A DNA stretch of 64,000 nucleotides from positions 48,229,116 to 48,293,115 of the forward strand of contig NC_088301.1 in assembly GCF_032854445.1 (NCBI RefSeq), given 5' to 3'. The translations under genes and the position numbers were made by a program. Each line of letters begins with the position of its first letter. Position 1 is the first letter of the stretch. A model generated the notes under the pieces. The model was not told where the DNA came from. It did not search any database and saw nothing but the letters and a program-made list of their open reading frames with translations. This stretch comes from Liolophura sinensis. Lineage: Eukaryota > Mollusca > Polyplacophora > Chitonida > Chitonidae. This document shows, in pieces, positions 12,191-23,305 of this stretch.

Positions 12191-12338
12191 CATTTATTTA
12201 TTTCGTTTGATTGGTTTTACGCCGTACTGAACAATATTTCATTGTATACGACGGAGGCCAGCATTATGGTGGTAGGAAACTCGGCAGAGCCCTGGGGAAA
12301 CCCGTGACCACCCGCAGGTTGGCTGCATGACCTCACGT
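12191..12338 (-). mobile_element. Type A SINE core, 5'-truncated
   Basis: The tail (ATTTATTTATTT) and the core with 'TTTACGCCGTACTGA', 'GGCCAGCATTATGGTGG' and 'GACCACCCGCAGGTT' are present; the tRNA-like head is missing. The T/G-rich tract at 12110-12190 lies beside the tail. Confidence 0.85.
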
Positions 12339-12907
12339 GCTTTAATAATTATAATTTCATGGAAAGCTTCAATGCGGTCAACAGCACCAATCCCGCACAC
12401 ACAAGAATCATGAATAAGTTCGTCAACATGTACAAGTTAGCCGTTTTCTCTGAAAGCATGATTTCAGAAAATAAATATTTAATAGTCAAGGTATACAAAT
12501 TCGAAAAGCATTAATTTAATTCATTAATGCTAGAAGTTGAAGCCTAACACAAGGCTACATATACACGTACCACATTTTGACAATAACGACCTAGACCCCG
12601 GAAGGCATATAAAAAGCCAATCAAATCAAATGACATTTGTTAACAAAGGCTTCGATCAACAGCGGGTACTTTCTGATTTATGTGTAAGGGAAGTAAATCT
12701 TGACAAGTTGACTCGGATTTTGATAAAAATAGTAAAGGTGGCAGAAAACAAAACCTTACTCGCAACATTTTTACTAACGATAAGAAGTCAGTGGTAAAAT
12801 TAAACAGGCCTATCAGCAGTTGCAATCAGAATCTAAATGAATGACGTTGAAGAAAAGTTTCGAAATATGTGTTCCAATATTTAATTCCATCAAAGTTAAG
12901 TATTTGT

Positions 12908-13050
12908 CGAAAAATGGAGAATCACTGAATAGGAACACCCAAATTGCGACATTCCCTGAATTCCGATGAAAACAATCCTGTTAATAGCTTGTCGAAACAC
13001 GGTGAATCCTTAGGCTGCGAAGCTGTTTTGGGACATTCCCCGAATTCCGA
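12908..13050 (+). repeat. Type 2 stem-loop, tandem pair
   Basis: First copy: TCGAAAAATGGAGAAT pairs imperfectly with ATTCCCTGAATTCCGA. Second copy from about 12990: TCGAAACACGGTGAAT pairs with ATTCCCCGAATTCCGA. About 12 of 16 positions match in each stem. Confidence 0.7.
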
Positions 13051-13397
13051 CAAAAAGGTTAGTAAAATGTCTGAGCACATATATATTGTAAATAAATTTA
13101 TGTATTCGTTTCATCAAAGAAAACATACCATCATTTTCAATATATTCGAATCACACCACAGCGGAACAAAAACCCGATGAAACATACAGTGGGAAGACAA
13201 TGTTCACGTTTCCACATTAAGGTTTCATAATGACCATGTAGTATAGGGCCTAATCAATTTATGACGATATGATCCAGACGAAATAAATGAACAGACATGT
13301 TATGAATGGGATTTTTAAGCGATTGTAATTCAACTGGAAACTCAAATAATGTATTTGAGCATGTATGTGGTGGCACCGCAATCACGATTTCAACGAG

Positions 13398-13448
13398 TGG
13401 TCAAAGGGAGAACAATTCTTGTAAAGGCTGGAAATTGTCTCCCTTGAC
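13398..13448 (+). repeat. Type 1 stem-loop
   Basis: GTGGTCAAAGGGAGAACAAT pairs with ATTGTCTCCCTTGAC. Confidence 0.7.
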
Positions 13449-13784
13449 GTGTTCAACCAAATGAATAAAGACACAAAAAGAGTCTTTTGAGAATACCTTG
13501 TCTCTATGTAAACAGTCCATAGTATATTGCATGACAAGAAAAAAAAATCGTAATGAACTTTAAAGGATTAAGAAGACATTCAACAGTCGGTTTTAATCCT
13601 GCCATACATGGTGAAATACGTACCGCTACATGTGAATATATGCGAAACTTACCGAAGGTCACACTCCATAAACATAAATCTGATGAGTGAAAATTCATGA
13701 AATCGAAATATTATTGATCACTTCAGTAATGATTACCTTCATTTTAGAAGGCTTCTTTTTAATTCTATTTAATTCCGATTAACC

Positions 13785-13945
13785 TAGTAGGGGTTGTATA
13801 TCCATCGGGATAATTTACTAGAATAAAACCCTGACTGAGGTAAAGTGACTAGAGGCCGTGTTTCACCGGTATCTTTTGACAATTTGCCAGCTATTACACT
13901 GTCGTGGCTCCTCTGGTTTTTCTCTTTATTCTGCACGTCTTCAAT
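13785..13945 (+). repeat. Interspersed repeat IR1 copy
   Basis: 'AGAATAAAACCCTGACTGAG', 'CGTGTTTCACCGGTATC', 'TATTACACTGTCGTGGCTCC' and 'TTTATTCTGCACGTCTT' are in family order. Confidence 0.75.
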
Positions 13946-14056
13946 GATAATGTAGGTTACGTGCTAAAATACAAGCAACGCTCGGAACAAGCCGATAGAC
14001 AACAGAGAGAGTTTGATAAATTGAAGGTGGTCTGTTGGCTCGCATGCTGACATGTA

Positions 14057-14109
14057 TGGTCAAGGGAAGTAATTCGCGAAATACATATAAAATGATCTCC
14101 TTTGACCAT
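14057..14109 (+). repeat. Type 1 stem-loop
   Basis: TGGTCAAGGGAAGTAATTC and 'ATGATCTCCTTTGACCA' form the stem. Confidence 0.7.
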
Positions 14110-14275
14110 AACATTATGAATAAAGTGTTCATTTCAATGTCGCCGTTCATATGTTACCCACAAGTGTCTAACAGTCAATTACACATCGGCCGCCCCTCGT
14201 TCAAAGAATGCACTTCTGTTCAATGTAAAACAATAATCTAATGATGTGTGTATGAGAATTACAAGAAAATGAGCT

Positions 14276-14415
14276 ATTTTTCGGAAAACGGAGAATCAAT
14301 GAACTTTGACATCCAATCTGCGACATTCCCCATATTCCGTTCTGCTGGATTGGATCGGAAAAACAGGGAATATGAAATCACTGGCATCTGATTTGCAACA
14401 TTCGATAAATTCAGC
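14276..14415 (+). repeat. Type 2 stem-loop, tandem pair
   Basis: CGGAAAACGGAGAAT pairs with ATTCCCCATATTCCG. A second copy follows with 'TCGGAAAAACAGGGAAT'. Confidence 0.75.
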
Positions 14416-14624
14416 AAAATATGAACTAAGTGTTGAACTAAGCCCATGTCGCTATTAAAATTGAAGACTTTACAACAGATCACAGTATTATGAACTAGGT
14501 GAATTATTGGATCGGAGTGATATTCACAAAAGCATGCAGATCCAAGTGTTGTGTAGAATTGCAGAAGCCTATGGATATGCAGTGCAGAAGTCTAGTTGTT
14601 ACGATGCTTAGAGTTTCAGTCGAC

Positions 14625-14960
14625 AGTTTTTAATGATGTCAGACAGACGCGAGGTATATTCGAGGTGAACGAGTGAAATCAGTATTTCAGTCGTGGTGCC
14701 ATGCTAGGATGTACCGGTAAGATGTCGAAAACAAAATATGTATCTCAGTTGCGCTTTGATAGCAACAGTTTTATATATCAAACGTTGTGATGTAATTCAA
14801 CACGATGAATATACATCCCCTAGCTCGGGTTAAGCGGAATTGGACACAATCATGAAGCAGAGCGCCAGAGATTCAGAAGCTCTGTCCATATTTACCTACA
14901 AGAGAATTCTACTCATTGTAAAACTTAAGAACACGATCAACAATTCAACTTGAATGAGTA
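14625..14960 (-). mobile_element. 3' end of the Penelope-like family
   Basis: Reverse orientation of the 3' region seen at 18.2-18.6 kb, with 'CAGTCGACAGTTTTTAATG', 'TATCTCAGTTGCGCTTTG', 'GGTTAAGCGGAATTGGACAC' and 'TCTGTCCATATTTACC'. It is the left boundary of the duplicated 3-kb segment and is repeated at 18655-18990. Confidence 0.75.
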
Positions 14961-14992
14961 CGGTAGATAGTGTACGCTAGGCCGATTCATAC

Positions 14993-15047
14993 ATGGTGTA
15001 AGGGAAGTAATCCTAAGTATCGCCTCAATTATCTCCCTTTTGACCAT
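14993..15047 (+). repeat. Type 1 stem-loop, diverged left arm
   Basis: 'TGGTGTAAGGGAAGTAATC' and 'AATTATCTCCCTTTTGACCA'. Confidence 0.65.
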
Positions 15048-15648
15048 GCTACGGTTGTCAGTAAAGGGACTATTCTTCAAAAAACGCTATTGCAACTGCC
15101 AAAAATATTGGTCGTGAATTCAGTATCCGCTACTTTAAAAATCCCAATCCCTGGGCTTGAAGGATATATTATAAGGACTTGTCGTGGAACAAACTGTAGG
15201 AAAATGAAGAATTATTAAAATTAGAGGTCCCATCTTTTCCACGAATTGTGATCGAATTACAATCTCGAGTGTTTTTCCATCGGAGAACAGAAAGTTGGGA
15301 ATAGGGCGTTAGCTATGCAATATTCATCAAATTTATAGGTCTATATAATGTGCAGTACATATCAGTAAAACAGCCTTCAAACATTCAGTTTCTGAGTCCC
15401 CTATAATCCCAAAGCGGAACGTGTAAGTCGGCATACCACTAACTCACTAATGATATATCTGTCGTTTGTTCAGAAGCTGTTGTGTGTTAAAATGGATGGG
15501 AAATTTTGCATCTCAGATCTGACACAGTATTTCCATCATGACTGGCTAATTCTGCTTAACACGGCGTTAAGGGTGGTATATACATCGTGGTAAGATAACC
15601 CATTACATTGGAAATATGGACAGTTGCATTGATTCGAAACGCAGCTGA

Positions 15649-15997
15649 CCGCTTCGGTGGCCTACTGATTAGAGCTTCCGCCTCAAAATCGGGACAGCCG
15701 GGGTCAAACCTGGGTCGGGTTATACCAAAGACTAAGTTATACTTGTGGCTATCTCGCTTTGCGCTCAGCACTACGAGATTAGAGAAAGGAAACAGGACTG
15801 GTTGACCGATGTCAATATAATGTGATTGGGTGGGGTGTCATATCTGATTTGTTTTCGGCATTATAATTCAGTGGCGCCACGTGTGCTTTGGCAGTACAGA
15901 CTCGCCCCTGTCACAGGGAGACAAATTATATGTACACACACCTAATTATTGACTGCTCGTAGCCATGTGACTGACGTATTGTTAAACCCCAAATATT
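15649..15997 (+). mobile_element. tRNA-derived SINE (type C)
   Basis: The head has an A-box-like 'GGTGGCCTACTGATTAGAGC' and a B-box-like 'GGGTCAAACCTGGG', then 'GGTTATACCAAAGACT', 'ACAGGACTGGTTGACC', 'ATAATGTGATTGGGTGGGG' and an end at 'GTTAAACCCCAAATATT'. I know this architecture as a common mollusc SINE, from memory. It differs from types A and B in its whole body. It is present in both copies of the duplication, so it inserted before the duplication. It is not a functional tRNA gene: the head does not fold into a complete cloverleaf and runs on into the SINE body. Confidence 0.85.
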
Positions 15998-16386
15998 TTC
16001 ACTAAATTCACTAATGGCAAGAATAGTTTAAAATGTGTATCCAGTACATTTGATTCAGTTACTGTTCACACGGCACAGATAAACCGGCTCAAACCATGAA
16101 ACTCTCTTACTAAGCCACGTCGCTAGCAGGAATGTGGACAGTAAAACACGAGAATGACGACAATGAAAGTTAGCAGATAGTTACATGTAATCTTGGCCGA
16201 TCTTTAAATCACTTTTGATTTAAATGTTGAGGAAATGTGAAAAAGGCACTTAAACATGAAGGGTCACAGGGATTCCATTTATATAGGTTAAGTGAAAAAA
16301 TGAATATAACTTTCGGTGCAAACGAATAGAGAACACTGAAGATGTGGTCAACTGAGGTTAGTGCTGTGGTTCTCATCCTGGCATGT

Positions 16387-16441
16387 ATGGTCAAAGGGGA
16401 ATAATTCACAAAACACAAATAATATTACCTCTCCTTTACCA
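16387..16441 (+). repeat. Type 1 stem-loop
   Basis: TGGTCAAAGGGGAATAATTC against 'ATATTACCTCTCCTTTACCA'. Confidence 0.7.
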
Positions 16442-16611
16442 CAACGGTATGAATCAAGTGTGAATTTCAATGTCGCTGTTTATATGTTACCCACAAGTGT
16501 CTAACAGTCAATTACACATCGGTCGCCTTCGTCTGAAGAAGGACACATCCGTGCAATGTAAAACAAAAATCTAACGATGTGTGTACGAGAATTACAAGAA
16601 AATGAGCTATT

Positions 16612-16745
16612 TTTCGGAAAACGGAGAATCAATGAACTTTGACATCCAATCTGCGACATTCCCCATATTCCGTTCTGCTGGATTGGGTCGGAAAACAGGG
16701 AATACGAACACTGGCATCTGATTTCAACATTCCCTGAATTCAGCT
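16612..16745 (+). repeat. Type 2 stem-loop, tandem pair
   Basis: CGGAAAACGGAGAAT/ATTCCCCATATTCCG, then TCGGAAAACAGGGAAT/ATTCCCTGAATTCAG. Confidence 0.8.
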
Positions 16746-16980
16746 AGATATTAATGATCTGTTGGATAGCCTATGTTGTTATGTAAATTGAAGACTTTAC
16801 AACAAACCACACTAGTATTAGGACTAACCGAATTACTCGATCGGAATAAACACATTTTCAGATCGAGTTCACGGGTTTCAGGTTTGGAATGTCTGTTATG
16901 GTTGACGCCTTACACTTGCAAAACTCTAACTGCTACGATGCCTAGAGTTGCAGAAGTCTAGCTGTTGTTTTTGCTCTAAA

Positions 16981-17879
16981 TTTATTAGAAAGGAAAAAAT
17001 TTAATTTTGCCCGTTGTCTTTCTCGCACACAAGGGATGTTTTATCCTGTTTTCTTATATAAAATACTGTAAAATGATTGAATTGAAACGCTGTGTTTAAG
17101 CCGAGGTGCTTTCTCTTACGTCCGCAATAACTAGGTCGGCACTGCTCTCATAGAAAGCTAAAGAATAAAATCCAGCGACGGTCAAAAGTCTACATCAGTC
17201 TCAGTGGTTCTGGATTTATTCCATTCGTGTCAGAATTGAGCATGAATCATATTGTATTTTTGTAAACGTTTAAAAAGGGTCAGAATTACCGGTACCAGCA
17301 CAATCTCTCCGGAGGCTATGACCTGTTACCATGAATACCCCGACCGGGCAATGTGGAGGCTGCTCGTCAACTGTATAAATGATACAATATGCCCTCTGTA
17401 TAAAGCTATTTACTTGGTCCTTCATCGCCGCAATGTACAACTTCAATGTGCCATAGGCCTTCTGCTTCGACTATTACACGGGAAATACCTTTGACTTAAG
17501 AGGGCTAGAGTAAACCTCACGTCACCTGGCTGTCGATAATGGAGACATGCTGGAGCTGTGACAAGACGAATTTTCACTAAACTATTAATGGGCTCAAAAA
17601 ATTCGAAAAAATGTTAAATGCCGGTTTAAGATACATTGAACGGTGGTCTTTCAGTGGATATTAACATTAGTCAGGCGCTGTCTTTCATTTTATGTGTTGT
17701 TCGCTTGGAGAAAAAGAAGTAGGGCAGTAGATATGCAACATCCCTCAAATTTATAAGGCTATATAATTAACGGGAAATTATATCTGTAAAATAGCCTGTT
17801 CAGGCATTCAAGTTCTGGCGCCTCGATTCCTTTATCTCAAAGCGGAACCTTTAAGTCGATATACTTCTAAGAAAGTTCT
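16981..17879. other. No gene recognised
   Basis: Most of this belongs to the duplicated segment and has a close match at about 20945-21510. An 80-codon ORF at 17252-17494 is not kept in the second copy and has no motif. Confidence 0.5.
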
Positions 17880-18610
17880 GAAAGATCCTGCCATGCCAAA
17901 CGTACTTGATAACCGTCAGAAGAAATATACGCTACTGTTCAGTCCCTGTGGTACATCTGGGGGAGTCTGTAGTCTGTGGACATATATTTTTGCAAATATC
18001 AAAAGGGTCCTACATATGGCGTTTACATATCTCTACCTGTCGCTTTTGTTAAATCATGTGTTATGTGACTTCAGTCAAGGTCACAAATTATTACTGCAAA
18101 AACTAGTGTGTCAAGGTTATTCCATCAAATGCCTTTATTCCAAGTTTTTTAAGTTATACAATGAGTATAATTCTCTTGTAAGTAAATATGGACAGAGCGT
18201 GCAGAATCTCTGGCGCTCAGCTTCATGATTATGTCTAGTTCCGCTTGACCCGGGTCTAGGGACTGTTTATTCATCGTGTTGAATTAGAGGCCACGTTGAA
18301 AGTATGAACAGTTGCAATCAGAGCGCCAATGAGATACACAATTTATTATCGACAACTTAATACTAGCATGGTATACCATTCCAATACTGATTTCACTCGT
18401 TCGCCTAGAATATACATTCGCTTTGTTTCAACATTGTCAACTGTTGACTGTTTCTCTTAGCTTGATTCTGTCCCAATTTCGTACTTTATATACTTCCTTG
18501 ATTCTTTGGTGGTTTGTGTTAATGTCATTTTGGGAATTGACCTTGCTATTATTTTGACCGCAACATTGGTTGACCGCTGGACCGCTGTCTGTTCTGACGC
18601 ATAGATCAGT
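17880..18610 (+). mobile_element. Penelope-like RT C-terminus with 3' end
   Basis: The reading frame at 17893-18228 carries 'HKLLLQKLVCQGYS', then 'NSLVSKYGQSVQNLWRSAS' and a stop. This is the C-terminal tail of the RT family also seen at 3.1-3.5 and 33.4-33.7 kb. The 3' region follows to about 18605, ending with 'CTGTCTGTTCTGACGCATAG'. The upstream palm domain is missing or decayed. The 3' region forms an inverted repeat of about 300 bp with 18655-18990. Confidence 0.75.
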
Positions 18611-18654
18611 ATTAATATGGTGGATTGAATACACAACATTAATTGTCAAGGACT

Positions 18655-18990
18655 GATGCAGTCAACAGTTTTTAAACGATGTCAGACAGACGCAAGGTAT
18701 ATTCGAGGCGAACGAGTGAAATCAGTATTTCAGTCGTGTGCCATGCTAGGATGTAAAATGTCGAAAACAAAATATGTATCTCAGCTGCGCTTTGATAGCA
18801 ACAGTTTATATATCAAACGTGGTGATGTAATTCAATACGATGAATATACACCCCCTAGCTCCGGGTTAAGCGGAATTGGACACAATCATGAAGGAGAGCG
18901 CCAGAGATTCTGAAGCTCTGTCCATATTTACCTACAAGAGAATTCTACTCCTTGTAAAACTTAAGAACACGATCAACAATTCAACTTGAA
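18655..18990 (-). mobile_element. Inverted copy of the Penelope-like 3' end
   Basis: Reverse complement of the region around 18180-18480, separated from it by a short spacer. It is also the left end of the second duplicated segment, matching 14625-14960. Confidence 0.8.
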
Positions 18991-19029
18991 TGAGTACGGT
19001 AGATAGTGTACGCTAGGCCGATTCATACA

Positions 19030-19082
19030 TGATGTAAGGGAAGTAATCACTTAAGCATCCCCTCAAATTATCTCCCTTATCT
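19030..19082 (+). repeat. Type 1 stem-loop, diverged
   Basis: 'GATGTAAGGGAAGTAATC' and 'AATTATCTCCCTTATC'. The duplicate of the 14993 copy. Confidence 0.6.
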
Positions 19083-19678
19083 CATGCTACGGTTGTCAGT
19101 AAAGGGACTATTCTTCAAAAAACGCTGTTGCAACTGCCAAAAATATTTGGTCGTGAATTCAGTATCCGCTACTTTAAAAATCCCAATCCCTGGGCTTGAA
19201 GGATATATTATAAGGACTTGTCGTGGAACAAACTGTAGGAAAATGAAGAATTATTAAAATTAGAGGTCCCATCTTTTCCACGAATTGTGAACAAATTATA
19301 AGCTCGAGTGTTTTTCCATCGGAGAATAAAAACGTGGGAATAGGGTGTTGTATGCAATATTCATCTAGGTCTATATAATGTACAGTACATATCAGTAAAA
19401 CAGCCTTCAAACATTCAGTTTCTGCGTCCCCTATAATCCCAAAGCGGAACGTGTAAGTCGGCATACCACTAACTCACTAATGATATATCTGTCGTTTGTT
19501 CAGAAGCTGTTGTGTGTTAAAATGGATGGGAAATTTTGCATCTCAGATCTGACACAGTGTTTCGATCATGACTGGCTAATTCTGCTTAACACGGCGTTAA
19601 GGGTGGTATATACATCGTGGTAAGATAACCCATTACATTGGAAATATATACAGTTGCATTAATTCGAAACGCAGCTGA

Positions 19679-20031
19679 CCGCTTCGGTGGCCTACTGATT
19701 AGAGCTTCCGCCTCAAAATCGGGACAGCCGGGGTCAAACCTGGGTCGGGTTATACCAAAGACTTTAAAGGTATACTTGTGGCTGTCTCGCTTTGCGCTCA
19801 GCACTACGAGATTAGAGAAAGGAAACAGGACTGGTTGACCCGATGTCAATATAATGTGATTGGGTGGGGTGTCATATTTGACTTGTCTTCGGCATTATAA
19901 TTCAGTGGCGACAACGTGTGCTTTGGCAGTACAGACTCGCCCTGTCACAGGGAGACAAATTATATGTACACACACCTAATTATTGACTGCTCGTAGCCAT
20001 GTGACTGACGTATTGTTAAACCCCAAATATT
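19679..20031 (+). mobile_element. tRNA-derived SINE (type C), duplicate
   Basis: Copy of 15649-15997 carried in the duplicated segment. It has an extra few bases in the 'AAGACTTTAAAGG' stretch, which is nearer to what I recall of the family. Confidence 0.85.
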
Positions 20032-20329
20032 CATTCATGCATTCATTCAAAATCCAGCTGATATGCATATTCTTGCAACCGGATCTATTGAAATCAGTTG
20101 AACACTTCTTGCGTTTACTCGGTATCACTAAAAATAATGCCTTGTTCACGCGGCCATAAGTCAAGCCGGATTAAATTGCAACCGATTAAATCGAAGCCAG
20201 TTGTGAAAACAGGGGTTCCAATTATGTAGGTTACGTGCTAAAATGAAAACAACTTTCCGTGCAAACAAATAGAGAACACCGAAGATGTGAACAGTTGAAG
20301 TTAGTGCGTTGGCTCTCACCCTGGCATGT

Positions 20330-20385
20330 ATGGTCAAAGGGAAATAATTCACAAAACACAGATAAAATTACCTCCCCTTCACCAC
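20330..20385 (+). repeat. Type 1 stem-loop
   Basis: TGGTCAAAGGGAAATAATTC against 'AAATTACCTCCCCTTCACCA'. Confidence 0.7.
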
Positions 20386-20556
20386 AACGTTATGAATCAA
20401 GTGTGAATTTCAATGTCGCTGTTTATATGTTACCCACAAGTGTCTAACAGGCAATTACACATCGGCCGCCTTCGTCCGAAGAAGACACATCCGTGCAATG
20501 TAAAACAAAAATCTAACGATGTGTGTACGAGAGTTACAAGAAAATGTGCTATTTTT

Positions 20557-20690
20557 CGGAAAACGGAGAATCAATGAACTTTGACATCCAATCTGCGACA
20601 TTCCCCATATTCCGTTCTGCTGGATTGGGTCGGAAAACAGGGAATACGAACACTGGCATCTGATTTGCGACACATTCCCTGAATTCAGCT
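20557..20690 (+). repeat. Type 2 stem-loop, tandem pair
   Basis: CGGAAAACGGAGAAT/ATTCCCCATATTCCG, then TCGGAAAACAGGGAAT/ATTCCCTGAATTCAG. Confidence 0.8.
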
Positions 20691-21524
20691 TGATATGAAC
20701 TATGTGTTGGATAGCCCATGTCATTATGGAAATTGAAGATTTTACAACAGATCGCAGTTAGTATTAGGACTAACTGAATTACTCGATCGCAGTGGTATAA
20801 ACATTTCCAAATCGAGTTCACGGGCTTCAGGTTTGGAATGTCTATTATGGAATGTCTGTTATGGTTGACGCCTGGAGTTGCAAAACTACATCGATGTCTA
20901 GAGTTGCAGAAGTCTAGCTGTTATATTTGCCCTAAATTTATTAGAACTGAAGAATTTAAATTTTGCCCTTGTCTTTCTCGCACACAAGGGATGTTTTTTC
21001 CCCTGTTTTCTTATATAAAATACAGTAAAATTATTGAAACGCTGTGTTTAAGCCAAGGTGCTTTCTCTGACGTTCGTTATAATTAGGTCGGCACTGCTCT
21101 CATAGAAAACTAAAGCATAAATTCCAACGACATTCGAATGCCTAGATCAGCTTCAGTGGTGCTTGGATTTATTTTCATTCGTGTCAGAATAGGCTACTGC
21201 TTCGGCTATTACACAGGAAATACCTTTAACTTTAGAGGGCTAGAGTAAACCTCACGTCAGCTGGGGGTCGATAATGGAGACGTGCTGGAACTGTGACAAG
21301 ACGAAGTTTCACTAAACTTTTACTGTGCTCAAAAACATCGAAAAAATGTTAAATGCCGGTTTAAGATACATTGAACGGTGGTCTTTCAGTGGATATAAAC
21401 ATTAGTCAGGCGCTGTCTTTCACTTAATGTGTTGTTCGCTTGGAGAAAAAGAAGTAGGGCAGTAGATAGCCTATGCAACATCCCTCAAATTTATATGGCT
21501 ATATAAACTGATAATAGACCGTAT

Positions 21525-21610
21525 TTCACGGGTTACGTGTGACCATTTGCCACTTATCACACTGTCGTCGCTGCTCTGGTTTTACTTTTTATGTTTTACA
21601 TCTTTAAAAT
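21525..21610 (+). repeat. Interspersed repeat IR1, short copy
   Basis: 'CCGTATTTCACGGGTTACGT', 'TATCACACTGTCGTCGCTGC' and 'TTTTATGTTTTACATCTT'. Confidence 0.7.
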
Positions 21611-22083
21611 TATACACTATCACTACATGATTATCTGAGGGCTCGAGATAACTAAGTCGGGCCCAGATATGACTAGCCATTCATTTAACCGCAGGTATCG
21701 CGATTTAGACGAAACTACGAACCAAGTTGTAATCCGATTGGCTTATTATCTCGTGGCCTGAGATCTTTTTCTGGCAATTTTCTGGCTTTAAAAAAAGAAA
21801 GAAAAAATCCCGACTGTAAACGTGGAAAACAAAAACACAGTTAAAAAAAGCGCACAGTTAAAAAAAGCGCACAGTTAAAAAAACCTTTTAAGGCAGCGTC
21901 AAATATCTCAAAATGTTTTTGAAGAAATGTGAAAGGTGAACTACACGCCGCTTAAATATAATGGGCAACAGGGATTCCAATTATGTAAGTTACATGCCAA
22001 TACGCTTTGATGTAAACGAACAGAGAATATTTAGGATGTCATGATAAATTGACGGTAGTCCGTTTGTGCGCATCCGGCCATGT

Positions 22084-22140
22084 ATGGTCAAAGGGAAGTA
22101 ATTCGCGAAATACAGATAACATTATCTCCCTTTGACCACA
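22084..22140 (+). repeat. Type 1 stem-loop, strong
   Basis: TGGTCAAAGGGAAGTAAT pairs with ATTATCTCCCTTTGACCACA over about 18 bp. Confidence 0.8.
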
Positions 22141-22309
22141 GCGTCATGAATAACGCGTTCACTTTAATGTAGCTATTCATATGTTAATTATAAATGTCTA
22201 ACAGTCAATTACACATTGGCAGCCGTCTTCCGAAGAATGCAAATCAGTTCAGTGTAAAAACAAAGTTCTAATGCCGTGCGTTCCAGGATTACAAGAAAAT
22301 TAGCTATTT

Positions 22310-22443
22310 TTCGAAAACGAAGAATACTTGGACTTGGATATCCAATCTGCGACATTCCCTAACATCCATTCTGCTGGTTTGGGTCGGAAATCAGAGAATA
22401 TTGAGACACGAGCATCTGATTTGCGACATTCGTCGAATTCAGC
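22310..22443 (+). repeat. Type 2 stem-loop, tandem pair
   Basis: First copy 'TCGAAAACGAAGAATAC' with 'TCTGCGACATTCCCTAACAT'. Second copy 'TCGGAAATCAGAGAAT' with 'TTTGCGACATTCGTCGAATT'. Confidence 0.65.
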
Positions 22444-22941
22444 TAAATATGAACTAAGTGTTGGACTCTACAAAAAATCGCAGTTTTCCACGGACTAGCT
22501 GAATTACCTAATCGATCTGAGTGGTAAACACGTATCAGATAGAGTTAAGGAGTTTCAGTGTTGGATTGGACTTACATGGAAAGTACCATATATAACAAGG
22601 CTAATGAAAATAAACCCATATTTCACACCGTAAATCTTTAATAAGGGTATTATTACAAATAAGTGGTAGGAACCTGATATCTTATTTGAAATGTTGTAGT
22701 ATCAGTGTAAGAGTAGCCTAACTATTTTTGTTTTTAATGATGTTGCCAGCCTCATCCCTGTTAACCATTTTGTGTTAATTATTTAATGCATCCATAAGGA
22801 AATATATATTTGGGAGTGTGCCAAAATACTTTGCTTCTGTTTAATAACATTAAATATAATTTTAGTAGCACTGGGACAAGTTCATGACGGATTAATGTAT
22901 TGTGTTTTTGCGTTTGATAACTGTTTATGTGCTAATTTGCT

Positions 22942-22994
22942 GATCAAAGGGGGGTAATTTTTGACATATTGTTAAATTACCTCCCTTTGACCAC
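22942..22994 (+). repeat. Type 1 stem-loop, best-paired copy
   Basis: GATCAAAGGGGGGTAATTT and AAATTACCTCCCTTTGACC form a 19-bp stem with two mismatches around a 15-nt loop. A lone right arm follows at 23066-23088. Confidence 0.85.
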
Positions 22995-23235
22995 AGATGA
23001 ACACCTAAGCTGTGCACGTTATCAAACACAAAAACACAATACACAACTTAGCTGCTGTCATAGACCAACTTACCTCCCTTTGACCACGAGCAATGTTTAA
23101 TTTTGGAAAAACACTTGTCGGCGCCACAAATAGCTTGTTGTAACCTTGACTTTGCCAGAGGAAGGAATTCAACTCACTGTACTGCAATGAAAATGTATGA
23201 CGTTGACAGTCCTTAGAGTATTCAGCAAAAGTTTT

Positions 23236-23305
23236 ATTTTTCGGAAAATGGAGAATTATGGAACTTGGGCACCAAATCTGCGATATTCCCCGGATTCCGA
23301 TCAAA
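23236..23305 (+). repeat. Type 2 stem-loop
   Basis: CGGAAAATGGAGAAT against ATTCCCCGGATTCCG. Confidence 0.75.

Larger units (their letters stand above)
13930..14560 (+). repeat. Block D, copy 1 (type 1 plus paired type 2 stem-loops)
   Basis: A unit of about 600 bp that recurs near 16205, 20205 and 21960. It holds the type 1 hairpin at 14057-14109, a shared spacer ('ATATGTTACCCACAAGTGTC', 'CAATTACACATCGGC'), and type 2 hairpins at 14276-14340 and 14355-14415. No coding potential is seen. Confidence 0.8.
16205..16980 (+). repeat. Block D, copy 2
   Basis: Near-identical to 20205-20945 and close to 13930-14560: type 1 hairpin, shared spacer, then paired type 2 hairpins. Confidence 0.85.
14625..17790 (+). 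repeat. Segmental duplication, copy 1
   Basis: The order of elements (reversed Penelope-like 3' end, type 1 hairpin, SINE-C, block D, then a long unique stretch ending near 'GAAAAAGAAGTAGGGCAGTAG') is repeated at 18655-21510. Long stretches are nearly identical, for example 15481-15790 against 19511-19830. The offset falls from about 4030 to about 3730 bp along the copy because of indels. Confidence 0.9.
20205..20945 (+). repeat. Block D, copy 3
   Basis: Near-identical to 16205-16980. Confidence 0.85.
18655..21510 (+). repeat. Segmental duplication, copy 2
   Basis: Second copy of 14625-17790 with the same element order. It differs by several indels, including a different 170 bp between SINE-C and block D. 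Confidence 0.9.
21960..22560 (+). repeat. Block D, copy 4
   Basis: Same order as the other D blocks, more diverged: type 1 hairpin at 22084, type 2 hairpins at 22310 and 22380. Confidence 0.8.

Noticed and set aside
15649-15725. tRNA gene
   Set aside because: A and B boxes are present, but the sequence is the head of a SINE repeated at 19679 and does not complete a cloverleaf with an acceptor stem.
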